A stretch of 64,000 nucleotides of DNA from Pseudoalteromonas ulvae UL12 (GTDB lineage Bacteria; Pseudomonadota; Gammaproteobacteria; Enterobacterales; Alteromonadaceae), in the NCBI RefSeq assembly GCF_014925405.1, contig NZ_AQHJ01000019.1, positions 1 through 64,000 of the forward strand. Direction: 5' to 3'. The notes under the pieces are model-generated. The model ran no database searches. It saw only the letters and a program-made list of their open reading frames with translations, and was not told the origin of the DNA. This document shows, piece after piece, positions 37,258 through 45,952 of this stretch. Within the stretch, counting starts at the first letter, position 1, and every line of letters begins with the position of its first letter. The position numbers were made by a program, and so were the translations under genes.

Positions 37258-38173
37258 AATGACCGACTACTGGCTAGCACAAGCCGTGATTTTTTTGCTG
37301 GTGTGTACGTTCCCGCTCATCTCATTGGCGGTGGTCGAGCCAAGTAAGATTTTTATCTACACCCATGATTGGGTTATCTATGTATCGATTTGTTTAGCCT
37401 GTTGGCATTTTGTTGCAAGGACCATAATAAAAAAAATCGCTCACCGACATATAGTGTCATTTTTTGTCGCATTGACATTAACCTCATTGGCTGCAACGGC
37501 GCCTCTTTATCTATTAAGCCTGATTTGGGAAACAGACAACAAATCGCAAAGTAGTTTATTTGGCAGCTTGTTTGGGTTGAATATTTTACTTAATATAATT
37601 TGGGTTATTGGCTATCGGCTCGCTTTAAGTGCCCGAGAACGCGGCCGCCTAGAATCACAATACCAAGAAATGAATCTCAAATTACTCACCCAGCAAATCC
37701 AACCGCAGTTGCTCTACCAAAGCTTAGATAAAATAGAACAGCTGATGGATACCGATCGCGATGCAGCTTGTGATTCAATTACCGACTTAGCTGAGCTATT
37801 ACGCTATAAACTCAAAGCAAGCAAACAAGACGAAGTTCATTTAAAGGATGAGCTTAATGCCGTGCACTTTATGCAACATTTAGCCGATGCTGGTGATATT
37901 TTTATTGAAGAAATTGATGAGCAATTAATTGCAGATATTGAAGTGCCGCCTCTGTGCATTTACCATTTATGTTACCTGCTGAATCGGAAAATCGACCAAC
38001 CCCTGCATGTGAAATTTGCGCGCGACCAGCATCAGTGGAGCCTTTCAATTAGTGGGGTGTACAGTTACCCCCGAGTCATTAAACGCAAACTCAGTAAGCA
38101 ATACCCACAGTTTTTTAATCAGCATGCGCTGCTAGATTACTCAGACAATACAGTCGTACTGACGGTTCGTTAA
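37250..38173 (+). CDS. Degenerate LytS-type kinase paralogue lacking the phosphoacceptor His
   Basis: The 307-residue protein has about four membrane segments (about 8-30, 38-58, 70-92, 104-125) and then the kinase-like segment QIQPQLLYQSLDKIEQLM. In it Gln153 replaces the His of the PHFLFNSLN motif. The region LLRYKLKASKQDEVHLKDELN still matches the family, but the ATPase half has no recognisable N-box or G-box. It overlaps the active kinase by eight bases. A regulatory partner of that kinase is a reasonable inference, as is ongoing decay. A MITE follows the stop. Confidence 0.8.
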   Translation: MTRMTDYWLAQAVIFLLVCTFPLISLAVVEPSKIFIYTHDWVIYVSICLACWHFVARTIIKKIAHRHIVSFFVALTLTSLAATAPLYLLSLIWETDNKSQSSLFGSLFGLNILLNIIWVIGYRLALSARERGRLESQYQEMNLKLLTQQIQPQLLYQSLDKIEQLMDTDRDAACDSITDLAELLRYKLKASKQDEVHLKDELNAVHFMQHLADAGDIFIEEIDEQLIADIEVPPLCIYHLCYLLNRKIDQPLHVKFARDQHQWSLSISGVYSYPRVIKRKLSKQYPQFFNQHALLDYSDNTVVLTVR

Positions 38174-38211
38174 ATAATCTGGATACAGAATAAATTAGCC
38201 AACAAACTCTA

Positions 38212-38474
38212 GGGGCTGTTGATCTTTCGTGATGATTTTTGCAGCGAATTGTTGGGTATTTATACAAGACAGCGCTTTTGTGGTGTAGCGAGCTACACGA
38301 AAAAGCGATAACGCAGTAGAAAGACCCAACAAACGCTGCCCGAAGGGTTCGGCTAAAAGCGTATTTCTCTTTGTTGAGCAGTATTTGCTTAGAATGACTA
38401 GGCTACACACTTCTCGCCGTGATAAAAACGCTTTTATCTCGAACAAAATTTAACCACGAAAGATCAACAGCCCC
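38212..38474. mobile_element. MITE-like element, copy B
   Basis: This 263-bp copy is nearly identical to 19553-19814, differing at scattered bases and one single-base indel. The ends read GGGGCTGTTGATCTTTCGTG and the reverse complement CACGAAAGATCAACAGCCCC. CTAG occurs at both outer ends, which could be a 4-bp target duplication or part of the repeat. It lies between the degenerate kinase and the YbdG-like channel, about 20 bases from the latter's stop. Confidence 0.85.
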
Positions 38475-38494
38475 TAGCAACACACATTTAGACA

Positions 38495-39688
38495 TTAACT
38501 GTCAGACTGAGCAAGACCGCCCGTTAGATGCTGAAAAGGCCGTAAGCCAAACAAAGGCAGCACAGCTAAATAATGGTCGATTATGGCCGCTTGAAGATGC
38601 TCATAGGGTATCCAACGCTGATCATCACTAAAGCAATAAAACTCAACGGGTAAACCCATCGCAGTTGGCTGAAGCTCACGAACCATTAATGTCATAGTGT
38701 GATTCAACGCACTATGCTGCTTCAAATAGAACTCTGCATACTGACGAAAGAGGGTGACATTGGTCAGTCCTACCGAACTGACATCAGTTTGTGCTAAAAA
38801 ATCAGCAAATACTGGCTGTTGCTGTAATCGTTCCATCACCACATTATCAACCAAACCAATCGTATGCATATCAATATTGAGTGAACGCTTAATTCTTCGG
38901 CCACCTGATTCTTGCATGCCGCGCCAATTTTTGAACGAATGGGCAATTAACGCATAGGTTGGAATACTGGTGATGGTTTTATCCCAATTACGGACCTTAA
39001 CAGTGTTAAGGCCTAAACTTTCGACTTCACCATCGGCGCCATATTGGTCAAACTGAATCCAATCACCGTGAGTCACCAATCTATTTGCTGCAATTTGAAT
39101 ACTCGCCACAAAGCCTAAAATAGTGTCTTTAAACACCAGTAGCAACACAGCTGCAAGCGCACCAAACCCAGATAAAATATAAGTAGGTGACTTATCCATA
39201 ACCAAGCTAACAGATAAAACAGCGACGACAATAAAAGTCATCAGCTTAATAAGCTGTATAACCCCTTGAATAGGAACATCTTTAGCGAAATCTAACTGGT
39301 TGTATATACCACCCAAAATATTAATGAGTGCACTAAAAATCAACCCGCCATAAATCAACATCACTAACTGGCCAGCAAAGCGCATTAAATCAATCACAAA
39401 CTCAGAAAAAGGAAAAACCAGCGTAAGAGTACTTAAATAAATCACACAGCAGAGCATCACCGCAAGCCGACCATTAAATTTATCGAGTAACGGCCGAAGG
39501 CTGCCTGCCTTGTTAGGCGACAGATAAATAACAACACGTTGAATACTCGGTAAAAATAAGCGCTTAGCAAATAAATAAATAACCACTAGGCTCATCAAAC
39601 CAATACAGGTTGCTGCAACATCAGTGATTACTGACGCATGACTCACTGGCTCAATCCAATCTGACAGCGTTGCTTTTAATTGACTCAC
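38495..39688 (-). CDS. ybdG: Mechanosensitive channel, YbdG/MscM-like
   Basis: The 397-residue protein has about five membrane helices followed by the MscS pore helix and beta domain (ALAAVLLLVFKDTILGFVAS, then THGDWIQFDQYGADGEVESL and VKVRNWDKTITSIPTYALIA). The FKNWRGMQESGGRRIKRSLN stretch is specific to the YbdG-like miniconductance branch. It opens at high tension or under osmotic downshock. It starts with GTG after AGGAG. Confidence 0.92.
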   Translation of the reverse strand: MSQLKATLSDWIEPVSHASVITDVAATCIGLMSLVVIYLFAKRLFLPSIQRVVIYLSPNKAGSLRPLLDKFNGRLAVMLCCVIYLSTLTLVFPFSEFVIDLMRFAGQLVMLIYGGLIFSALINILGGIYNQLDFAKDVPIQGVIQLIKLMTFIVVAVLSVSLVMDKSPTYILSGFGALAAVLLLVFKDTILGFVASIQIAANRLVTHGDWIQFDQYGADGEVESLGLNTVKVRNWDKTITSIPTYALIAHSFKNWRGMQESGGRRIKRSLNIDMHTIGLVDNVVMERLQQQPVFADFLAQTDVSSVGLTNVTLFRQYAEFYLKQHSALNHTMTLMVRELQPTAMGLPVEFYCFSDDQRWIPYEHLQAAIIDHYLAVLPLFGLRPFQHLTGGLAQSDS

Positions 39689-39697
39689 TCCATTCTC

Positions 39698-40615
39698 CTA
39701 AGTCGCACTTTCGTCCATTTTACTGTGGAACTGTGGCTGCGGTTGTCGCTTCATTTGAGCAATATGCTGATCTTTTGCATGCCATATTTGATTCAGCTTG
39801 TCTTGAAACTCCATACGAAATTGTCGATCGCTTTGATAATCGCCAATCAAACTCGTATCTATCGGCATCACGTCAATATCAACCTGAATCGATGACAATT
39901 TACCCGTAAAAAAATCATTCAAAATCGAACCAGATACACCTGTATATACAACTGAAGTGTTGAGCATAGCATCAAATTGTGACCCCAATACTTCTAACGC
40001 AAACGCAATACCGCCTGCTTTAGGGCGCAGTAAATGGGTAAACTCACTTTGCTGTTGCGCATGTTTTTGTGCAGAGAAACGAGAACCTTCGACAAAATTA
40101 ATGATGGTGGTGGGATGCGTGCGAAAGTAACGACAACTTTGTTTGGTCCGTTCAACATCCATGCCTTTTAGTTTTGGGTTTTTCGCCAGCTTTTCTTTAC
40201 TGACGCGTTTCATAAATGGCATGTCCATCGCCCACGCCCCCATGCCTACAAAAGGCACAAACTTCAGCTCATCTTTTAAAAAAAACTTCGGTGCAGGCAA
40301 TTGACCTAACGCCGTTAATAACACAATATCTAAACTAGACTGATGATTGGCGATTAACAGATACCAAGCATCTGCTTTTAAAGTCCCTTTTACATTCACA
40401 TGCAACTCTGTACAGGCCGCTTTTATTGCCCACGCATTGCCAATACACCAACCTTTATACGCCAAGTGCAATAACACACTAACAGGTCGCACGCGAAACA
40501 CCAGCTTGATTAACCCGAGTGTGAAAACAATTAACCCCCACACCACCAAGTTCATCAATAAGCCCAAAAAAACAACACAAGCCAGTAAAGGAGCTGGTAA
40601 CCAACGCGCCAGCAT
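39698..40615 (-). CDS. Acyltransferase, YihG-like (second copy)
   Basis: This 305-residue membrane-linked LPLAT protein has a hydrophobic N-terminus (about 8-40) and the catalytic NHQSSLDIVL (HxxxxD, about 92-97), a FLKDELKFVPFVGMGAW segment and the phosphate-binding NFVEGSRFS (about 176-184). It transfers acyl groups to lysophosphatidic acid-type acceptors, matching E. coli YihG. It starts directly at the stop of its paralogue (TAATG overlap), so the pair is an operon. Confidence 0.9.
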   Translation of the reverse strand: MLARWLPAPLLACVVFLGLLMNLVVWGLIVFTLGLIKLVFRVRPVSVLLHLAYKGWCIGNAWAIKAACTELHVNVKGTLKADAWYLLIANHQSSLDIVLLTALGQLPAPKFFLKDELKFVPFVGMGAWAMDMPFMKRVSKEKLAKNPKLKGMDVERTKQSCRYFRTHPTTIINFVEGSRFSAQKHAQQQSEFTHLLRPKAGGIAFALEVLGSQFDAMLNTSVVYTGVSGSILNDFFTGKLSSIQVDIDVMPIDTSLIGDYQSDRQFRMEFQDKLNQIWHAKDQHIAQMKRQPQPQFHSKMDESAT

Positions 40616-41508
40616 TAAGCTTGTTCCTTATGAGCCAAACGGTTGATTTGCTGATCTTTCTCTTGCCAAATCTGATTTAACTCTTGCTGAAATTTAACTC
40701 TGAATTCATTGTCATTGATGTAATCACCAATAAAATGCTCTGAGACAGGCATGACATTAACGGCCACTTGCACTTCTTTCACTCGGCCAGCCAAAAAATC
40801 AACAAAAGTAGGAATGCCTTGCGGATAATGAATCGTAATATTAACCACTTGCGCTAATTGCTCCCCCATTGCCTGCATCACAAATGCCACACCGCCAGCT
40901 TTGGGTTTTAGTAAGTAGTTGAATGGACTGTTTTGCCTTTGATGTTTTTTCTTTGTAAAGCGAGTGCCTTCGACAAAATTCACTATACTGACTGGCGTTT
41001 CTTTAAATTTTTCACAGGCTTTACGGGTAGTTTCCATGTCTTTGCCACGTAAGGCTGGGTTTTTCTTCAATTGTGCTTTGCTGGTGCGTTTCATAAATGG
41101 AAAATCGAGCGCCCACCACGCCAAACCAAGAAACGGCACATAGATTAATTCTTGCTTCAAAAAGAAGTTCAAAAATGGGATCCGCTTGTGTAATAACCGC
41201 TGCATGACCAAAATATCAACCCAGCTTTGATGATTAGCAATCACTAAATACCAATCTTTCTTTTTTAGACTCTCAAGCCCGCTCACTGATAACGTAAAGG
41301 GAGTGAAAATATTTTGGATAACACTATTACAGCCAACCCAAAAACTCGCGCAGCTTTTAGCGAGCCAACTCATGGCTTTTTGCCACGGCTTAATTGGAAT
41401 TAACTTTAAGAGTCCACATAAAAAAATGGGGCCGACCCAGACTAAGGTATTAAGGCAATAAAACATGCCTGCAATGATGATTCTGAAACTGGAGAGCACA
41501 ACAGCCAC
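40615..41508 (-). CDS. Acyltransferase, YihG-like (first copy)
   Basis: This 297-residue paralogue of the next gene has NHQSWVDILVMQRL, then FLKQELIYVPFLGLAWWALD and VNFVEGTRFTKKKHQ. Both HxxxxD and EGTR motifs are intact. It starts with GTG after AGGAG. The two copies probably arose by tandem duplication and diverged, which might reflect different acyl-chain preferences. Confidence 0.9.
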   Translation of the reverse strand: MAVVLSSFRIIIAGMFYCLNTLVWVGPIFLCGLLKLIPIKPWQKAMSWLAKSCASFWVGCNSVIQNIFTPFTLSVSGLESLKKKDWYLVIANHQSWVDILVMQRLLHKRIPFLNFFLKQELIYVPFLGLAWWALDFPFMKRTSKAQLKKNPALRGKDMETTRKACEKFKETPVSIVNFVEGTRFTKKKHQRQNSPFNYLLKPKAGGVAFVMQAMGEQLAQVVNITIHYPQGIPTFVDFLAGRVKEVQVAVNVMPVSEHFIGDYINDNEFRVKFQQELNQIWQEKDQQINRLAHKEQA

Positions 41509-41721
41509 TACTCGCTCCTTGATGAAATAACTAAATAATAGCGCCTAAAAAAACAGCTTATTATACCCATTTAAAGGTAAATTGCGAATAAACAACCCTA
41601 ATAAGAATGCGGTTAAACACACAGCAAACTCGCCGATTTAAAAAAGGGCTAACGACTCAATGCCAGTTAACCCTTATTGGTATCTATAAAACCCATGTCG
41701 ACTTTCTAAATAGTATCAACA

Positions 41722-43602
41722 TCAATCCTCAAAATAGGTGTAACCGCTCAAGCCCAGTTTTAATTCATCTAAATACTGCTGCTTAATGGACGAACTAATT
41801 GCAAGTTTATCAATTTGCTTGGCATAGGCTGTTTCGAGTTTCTTGGCATCAAAGTGAACAAACTTCAACACATCTGCCACACTGTCGCCTTTAATCGCCG
41901 AAGTCAGCTGATAACCTTGCTCTGTTAACTCAACATGCACCGAATCTGTATCACCAAACAAATTATGTAAATCACCTAAAATTTCTTGATATGCCCCGAC
42001 CATAAACATACCAATATGGTACTGCTGACCCGGAGTGTATTGCGGCATAGGTAAGCTCGACTCAATACCCGCACCATCAACATACTCTCTGATTTGCCCA
42101 TCAGAATCACAGGTTATATCTTGTAAGATTGCACGCTGAGTCAGAGGCTGATCTAAGTTTTCGATAGGCATAATAGGGAACAATTGCTCAATCCCCCACA
42201 CATCAGGCATTGATTGGAACAACGAGAAGTTCACAAATAGTTTATCTGCGAGCTTTTCGTTTAAATCATCGAGTACTTCTCGGTGCGAGCGAGAATTGAC
42301 ATCTAATTGAGCTCTGACTTTATGTAACGTACTGAAATACAGCAACTCTACTTGTGCCCAATCATTCAAACTTAATAGGCCGTGCACATACTGCCCATGA
42401 GCCTCACTGAACAAGTGCATCACATCATGGTAGGTTTCAATCGCCATACGTGGGCTAATTTGATTAAAGCTATGCCAAATTTCTGTCAAAATCGCCGCAG
42501 CATCTGCTGCAGGAGGCGTTGGAGCCATCTCTTTAGGTGCTTTTTCGATATCAATCACATCCGTGATCAACACAGCATGATGTGCAGTCAGCGCACGGCC
42601 AGACTCAGTAATAATATTTGGATGAGGCAAATTATTTTGTTCACACACATCTGCAAATGCCCCGACCACATTACGCGCATACTCCGCAACACTGTAATTC
42701 ATTGAGCACGCACTGCGAGAGCTAGACCCTTCGTAGTCAACCCCTAGTCCGCCACCGACATCGACGATTGTCAAAGGAACGCCCATTTGCGACAGCTCAG
42801 CAAAATGACGAGCACATTCTCGAAGCGCGCGATGAATATCGCGAATATTAGCCACTTGAGAACCAATATGAAAATGCACTAGCTGCATAAGATGCAGCTT
42901 ACCCGCCGCTTTTAATGTGTTAACAGCCGACAAAACTTGCCCTGCAGTTAAACCAAACTTGCCTTTTTCGCCGCCGGTATTTTGCCATTTCCCTTTTCCG
43001 ACGGAATTTAGCTTAATGCGAATACCAATCGAAGGTTCGACCCCTAAGTCATCAATTTCACTCAATAAAGTGGTTAATTCTGATAATTTTTCCACCACAA
43101 TATTGACCTGATGGCCCATCGCTTGCCCAATACATGCAAGGCGTAAGAATTCGCTATCTTTATAACCATTACACACAATTGTTAACGGGCGCTGCGCAAC
43201 GCCTAAAATGGCCATTAGTTCTGGTTTTGACCCAGCCTCTAATCCGACTTTGTTACTTGGGTGGTCAATCAGCTTTTTAACTACTGAATACTGCTGATTC
43301 ACCTTAATCGGATACACTGCCGTATACACACCTTGGTAATCACGCGCCGCTTTGGCTTGATCAAAGGCGCCAACTAAGTTATCGACCCGATTTTGTAAGA
43401 TGTCAGTAAAACGTACCAATACCGGTAATGTAAGACCTTGCTCTTTGAATTGTTCAGTTAAGGTATGAAATGAAATCCCATTTTTACTTTGATCTCGGTC
43501 AGGATAAGCAACTAAGTGCCCCGATGCATCAACGTCAAAATATCCTTCACTCCAATGAGCAACATTGTACGTTGCTTTTGCTTTTTCTGAACCCCAAGTC
43601 AT
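41722..43602 (-). CDS. speA: Biosynthetic arginine decarboxylase
   Basis: The 626-residue PLP enzyme converts arginine to agmatine, the first step of the arginine route to putrescine. The PLP-lysine lies in VYPIKVNQQYSVVKKLI (about residue 99), the glycine-rich phosphate loop in VDVGGGLGVDYEGS, and the fold-III domain extends to the C-terminus. Length is close to E. coli SpeA. It is divergent from speE; no agmatinase (speB) or agmatine deiminase gene is in the window. Confidence 0.97.
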   Translation of the reverse strand: MTWGSEKAKATYNVAHWSEGYFDVDASGHLVAYPDRDQSKNGISFHTLTEQFKEQGLTLPVLVRFTDILQNRVDNLVGAFDQAKAARDYQGVYTAVYPIKVNQQYSVVKKLIDHPSNKVGLEAGSKPELMAILGVAQRPLTIVCNGYKDSEFLRLACIGQAMGHQVNIVVEKLSELTTLLSEIDDLGVEPSIGIRIKLNSVGKGKWQNTGGEKGKFGLTAGQVLSAVNTLKAAGKLHLMQLVHFHIGSQVANIRDIHRALRECARHFAELSQMGVPLTIVDVGGGLGVDYEGSSSRSACSMNYSVAEYARNVVGAFADVCEQNNLPHPNIITESGRALTAHHAVLITDVIDIEKAPKEMAPTPPAADAAAILTEIWHSFNQISPRMAIETYHDVMHLFSEAHGQYVHGLLSLNDWAQVELLYFSTLHKVRAQLDVNSRSHREVLDDLNEKLADKLFVNFSLFQSMPDVWGIEQLFPIMPIENLDQPLTQRAILQDITCDSDGQIREYVDGAGIESSLPMPQYTPGQQYHIGMFMVGAYQEILGDLHNLFGDTDSVHVELTEQGYQLTSAIKGDSVADVLKFVHFDAKKLETAYAKQIDKLAISSSIKQQYLDELKLGLSGYTYFED

Positions 43603-43821
43603 GGCAGTCTCTATCGTTAAATTCGTTATCGAGGCATTTTAAGCGGATAACAAAAATCACGCCAATGAAAATCCCCTCTAATTTATTCCTAATCTCTACA
43701 AATCGAATCTTTTACACAATAAATTACGACTAATTTCAATTTTGACTAAAATTTGATTGAGCTCATTGGCAAGCACTGGCAAAATTGCCGCAATTTTTAC
43801 CACCACCATAGTGATAACGAC

Positions 43822-44682
43822 ATGGCTAACTTAGACCAAGATAAATGGTTCACTGAAATCAGTGACCGTGATGGCAGCGCATTTTCTTTGCGTATCAACA
43901 AAAAGCTCGATGAAAAGCAATCTCCATTTCAAAAAGTAGAAATGTATGACACCACAGACTTCGGTAATTTAATGATTATTGATGGCTGCACTATGGTCAC
44001 AACTCGCGAAAACTTTTTTTATCACGAAATGATCAGCCATCCTGCATTGTATAGCCATCCGAATCCTAAAAATGTCGTGATCATTGGTGGCGGCGACTGC
44101 GGTACATTACGCGAAGTCCTTAAACACCCAAGTATTGAAACTGCTCATCAAATTGATATTGATGAAGTCGTGACTGAAATGTCACTTAAGTACTTTCCTG
44201 AGTTGTGCGAATCAAATGCTGATCCACGTGCAGAAGTGATGTTCGACGACGGTATTAAATACATGGCAGAAGCCGCGCCAGAATCAATTGATGTAATTAT
44301 TGTCGATGGAACGGATCCAGTTGGGCCAGGTGAAGGTTTGTTTAACCATGCCTTTTATACCAGCTGTTTAAAAGCATTGCGTTCAGGCGGAATATTAGTA
44401 CAACAAAGTGAATCTCCTTTGATGCACATGCCTTTATTAGTTGAGATGCGCCAAGCAATGCTGGATGTTGGGTTTGTTGATTTGCAAACTCTGCCATTCC
44501 CACAGCCAATCTACCCATCCGGTCTCTGGTCTGTCACTTTGGCTCGTAAAGATGAAAAGTTCGCAAGCTTTCGTGAAGGTGATGCCCAACAAGCACCATT
44601 TGAAACTGAGTATTATAATGCCGGTATTCACCACGGAGCTCTCTCCACACCAGGCTTTATGAAGCGCGCGTTTAATAAATAA
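43822..44682 (+). CDS. speE: Spermidine synthase
   Basis: The 286-residue aminopropyltransferase moves the aminopropyl group of decarboxylated SAM to putrescine. It starts MANLDQDKWFTEISDRDG, with the SAM motif VVIIGGGDCGTLREVL, DGTDPVGPGEGLFN and HSYF-like YHEMISHPAL segments. The in-frame ATG at 43753 would add residues without homology, so 43822 is chosen although no strong ribosome binding site is evident. It is divergent from speA across 219 bases. Confidence 0.95.
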   Translation: MANLDQDKWFTEISDRDGSAFSLRINKKLDEKQSPFQKVEMYDTTDFGNLMIIDGCTMVTTRENFFYHEMISHPALYSHPNPKNVVIIGGGDCGTLREVLKHPSIETAHQIDIDEVVTEMSLKYFPELCESNADPRAEVMFDDGIKYMAEAAPESIDVIIVDGTDPVGPGEGLFNHAFYTSCLKALRSGGILVQQSESPLMHMPLLVEMRQAMLDVGFVDLQTLPFPQPIYPSGLWSVTLARKDEKFASFREGDAQQAPFETEYYNAGIHHGALSTPGFMKRAFNK

Positions 44683-44696
44683 CCTAAGTGCATTAT

Positions 44697-44724
44697 AAAA
44701 AACGCAGCTGATGCTGCGTTTTTT
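44697..44724. terminator. Bidirectional terminator between speE and the porin gene
   Basis: CGCAGC / GCTGCG with a TGAT loop is flanked by six A and six T, a perfect 12-bp palindrome including the runs. It serves speE on the plus strand and the convergent porin gene on the minus strand. Confidence 0.9.
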
Positions 44725-44727
44725 ATT

Positions 44728-45951
44728 TTAAAAGCGGTATTGAATATTACCTTGCCATTGCTGTTGTGATTCGTTTTGTGGCCACGCCCATAAATTGCGG
44801 TTTTCAACAAACGTATCTAATACGCTAATTTCCAATCCTACCTGCCAATTTTCTTTTAGATTATATCGCCAAGCAAGCGTCCAAGATTGCCCATCACTGT
44901 CATTTGGATCCCACGGCCAATGATCTCGCTCAGTCACCGAAAAATCATCGAAGCGCGCACTGACTCGATGTGCATTATGTTGATAACTCATTAACACATA
45001 GTAAGCGCTAAAATCTGTATCCACCCCGCGATTTTTTCCCATCGCGGTATTGCCTATCATGGCTTGGGTGATCAGCCGCCATTGCTGATTAAACTTATAT
45101 TGCCAAGCCACTGAGGTAAATTTGGTATCCCACGAATATTGACCTGTACGTGTATTAACCACACTAGGATCGCCGTTATTATCGTAATAATACACACGTA
45201 ATTGCGACTGCTTAAAATAGTCCCAATGTACGCCAACATATGCACCAAATCGACCATCGATTTCTTCAAATGGCCTGACATTGCTTGCTTGTAAATGCAA
45301 TGGCGAATCTTTAAAACTCGGTAGTTCTGCAAATGGAATGACTTCATTTAAACTGGTTTGACGGTCATGAATCGCAAATCCTCGCCAAGCCAGTAAAGTA
45401 CCAGCCGGATCGTTGCCTTTAAACACTGAAGCAACAAAATTAAAACTATGTGCACTGGCAAATTGCCTGCCCGGACGACTGATTTCAAGCTCTGCACCAA
45501 TCGTTTTTATTTCCTCACCTAACCACGAGTTTATCGCCGAGTTGCTGTAGGTATAAGGTGATAACCAAGCAATATCAGGATTTTCTAATGACATTCTCGG
45601 ATAAAATAACCCTGTTTGTAGCTGCCATTTGTAGCGTGTGTTGCTGAGCGGCTTATATTTAAAATACGCTTGTGTGAACCCAATGCTAGCTTTAGGATCA
45701 TCGTTATAATTAACAACAGCATGACCTGTCAGCCCACCATCAAAATCCTGCTCAATATTTAATAACGCTTGGCCAATACTGACCCCACTGCGTTTATCAT
45801 CATAACGATACCCGCCAGTCCCTTGATACAACCAAGACTTTGGATTATCGGTTTGGTTATATCGAACTTGCATTAAACCTGATATATCGGCAGCAATACA
45901 ATTGACGCTTAATGCCAATAAACCCCCATAGCTAAGCTTTCGTAATCGCAC
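44728..45951 (-). CDS. Outer-membrane beta-barrel protein (porin-like)
   Basis: The 407-residue protein has a signal peptide (about 1-20, ending SVNCIAA) and many amphipathic strands ending in IQYRF with the C-terminal Phe needed for BAM insertion. Internal GVHWDYFKQSQLRVYYYDN and VGLEISVLDTFVENRNLWAW are barrel-like. It starts with GTG, with AGGAG inside the end of the upstream gene. It is the third gene of the cupredoxin and GGDEF-EAL operon. The substrate is unknown. Confidence 0.8.
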   Translation of the reverse strand: MRLRKLSYGGLLALSVNCIAADISGLMQVRYNQTDNPKSWLYQGTGGYRYDDKRSGVSIGQALLNIEQDFDGGLTGHAVVNYNDDPKASIGFTQAYFKYKPLSNTRYKWQLQTGLFYPRMSLENPDIAWLSPYTYSNSAINSWLGEEIKTIGAELEISRPGRQFASAHSFNFVASVFKGNDPAGTLLAWRGFAIHDRQTSLNEVIPFAELPSFKDSPLHLQASNVRPFEEIDGRFGAYVGVHWDYFKQSQLRVYYYDNNGDPSVVNTRTGQYSWDTKFTSVAWQYKFNQQWRLITQAMIGNTAMGKNRGVDTDFSAYYVLMSYQHNAHRVSARFDDFSVTERDHWPWDPNDSDGQSWTLAWRYNLKENWQVGLEISVLDTFVENRNLWAWPQNESQQQWQGNIQYRF

Positions 45952-45952
45952 C

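Noticed and set aside
38208..38478. CTAG at both ends of MITE copy B as a target-site duplication
   Set aside because: CTAG is palindromic and could belong to the inverted repeat. Copy A has no matching duplication.
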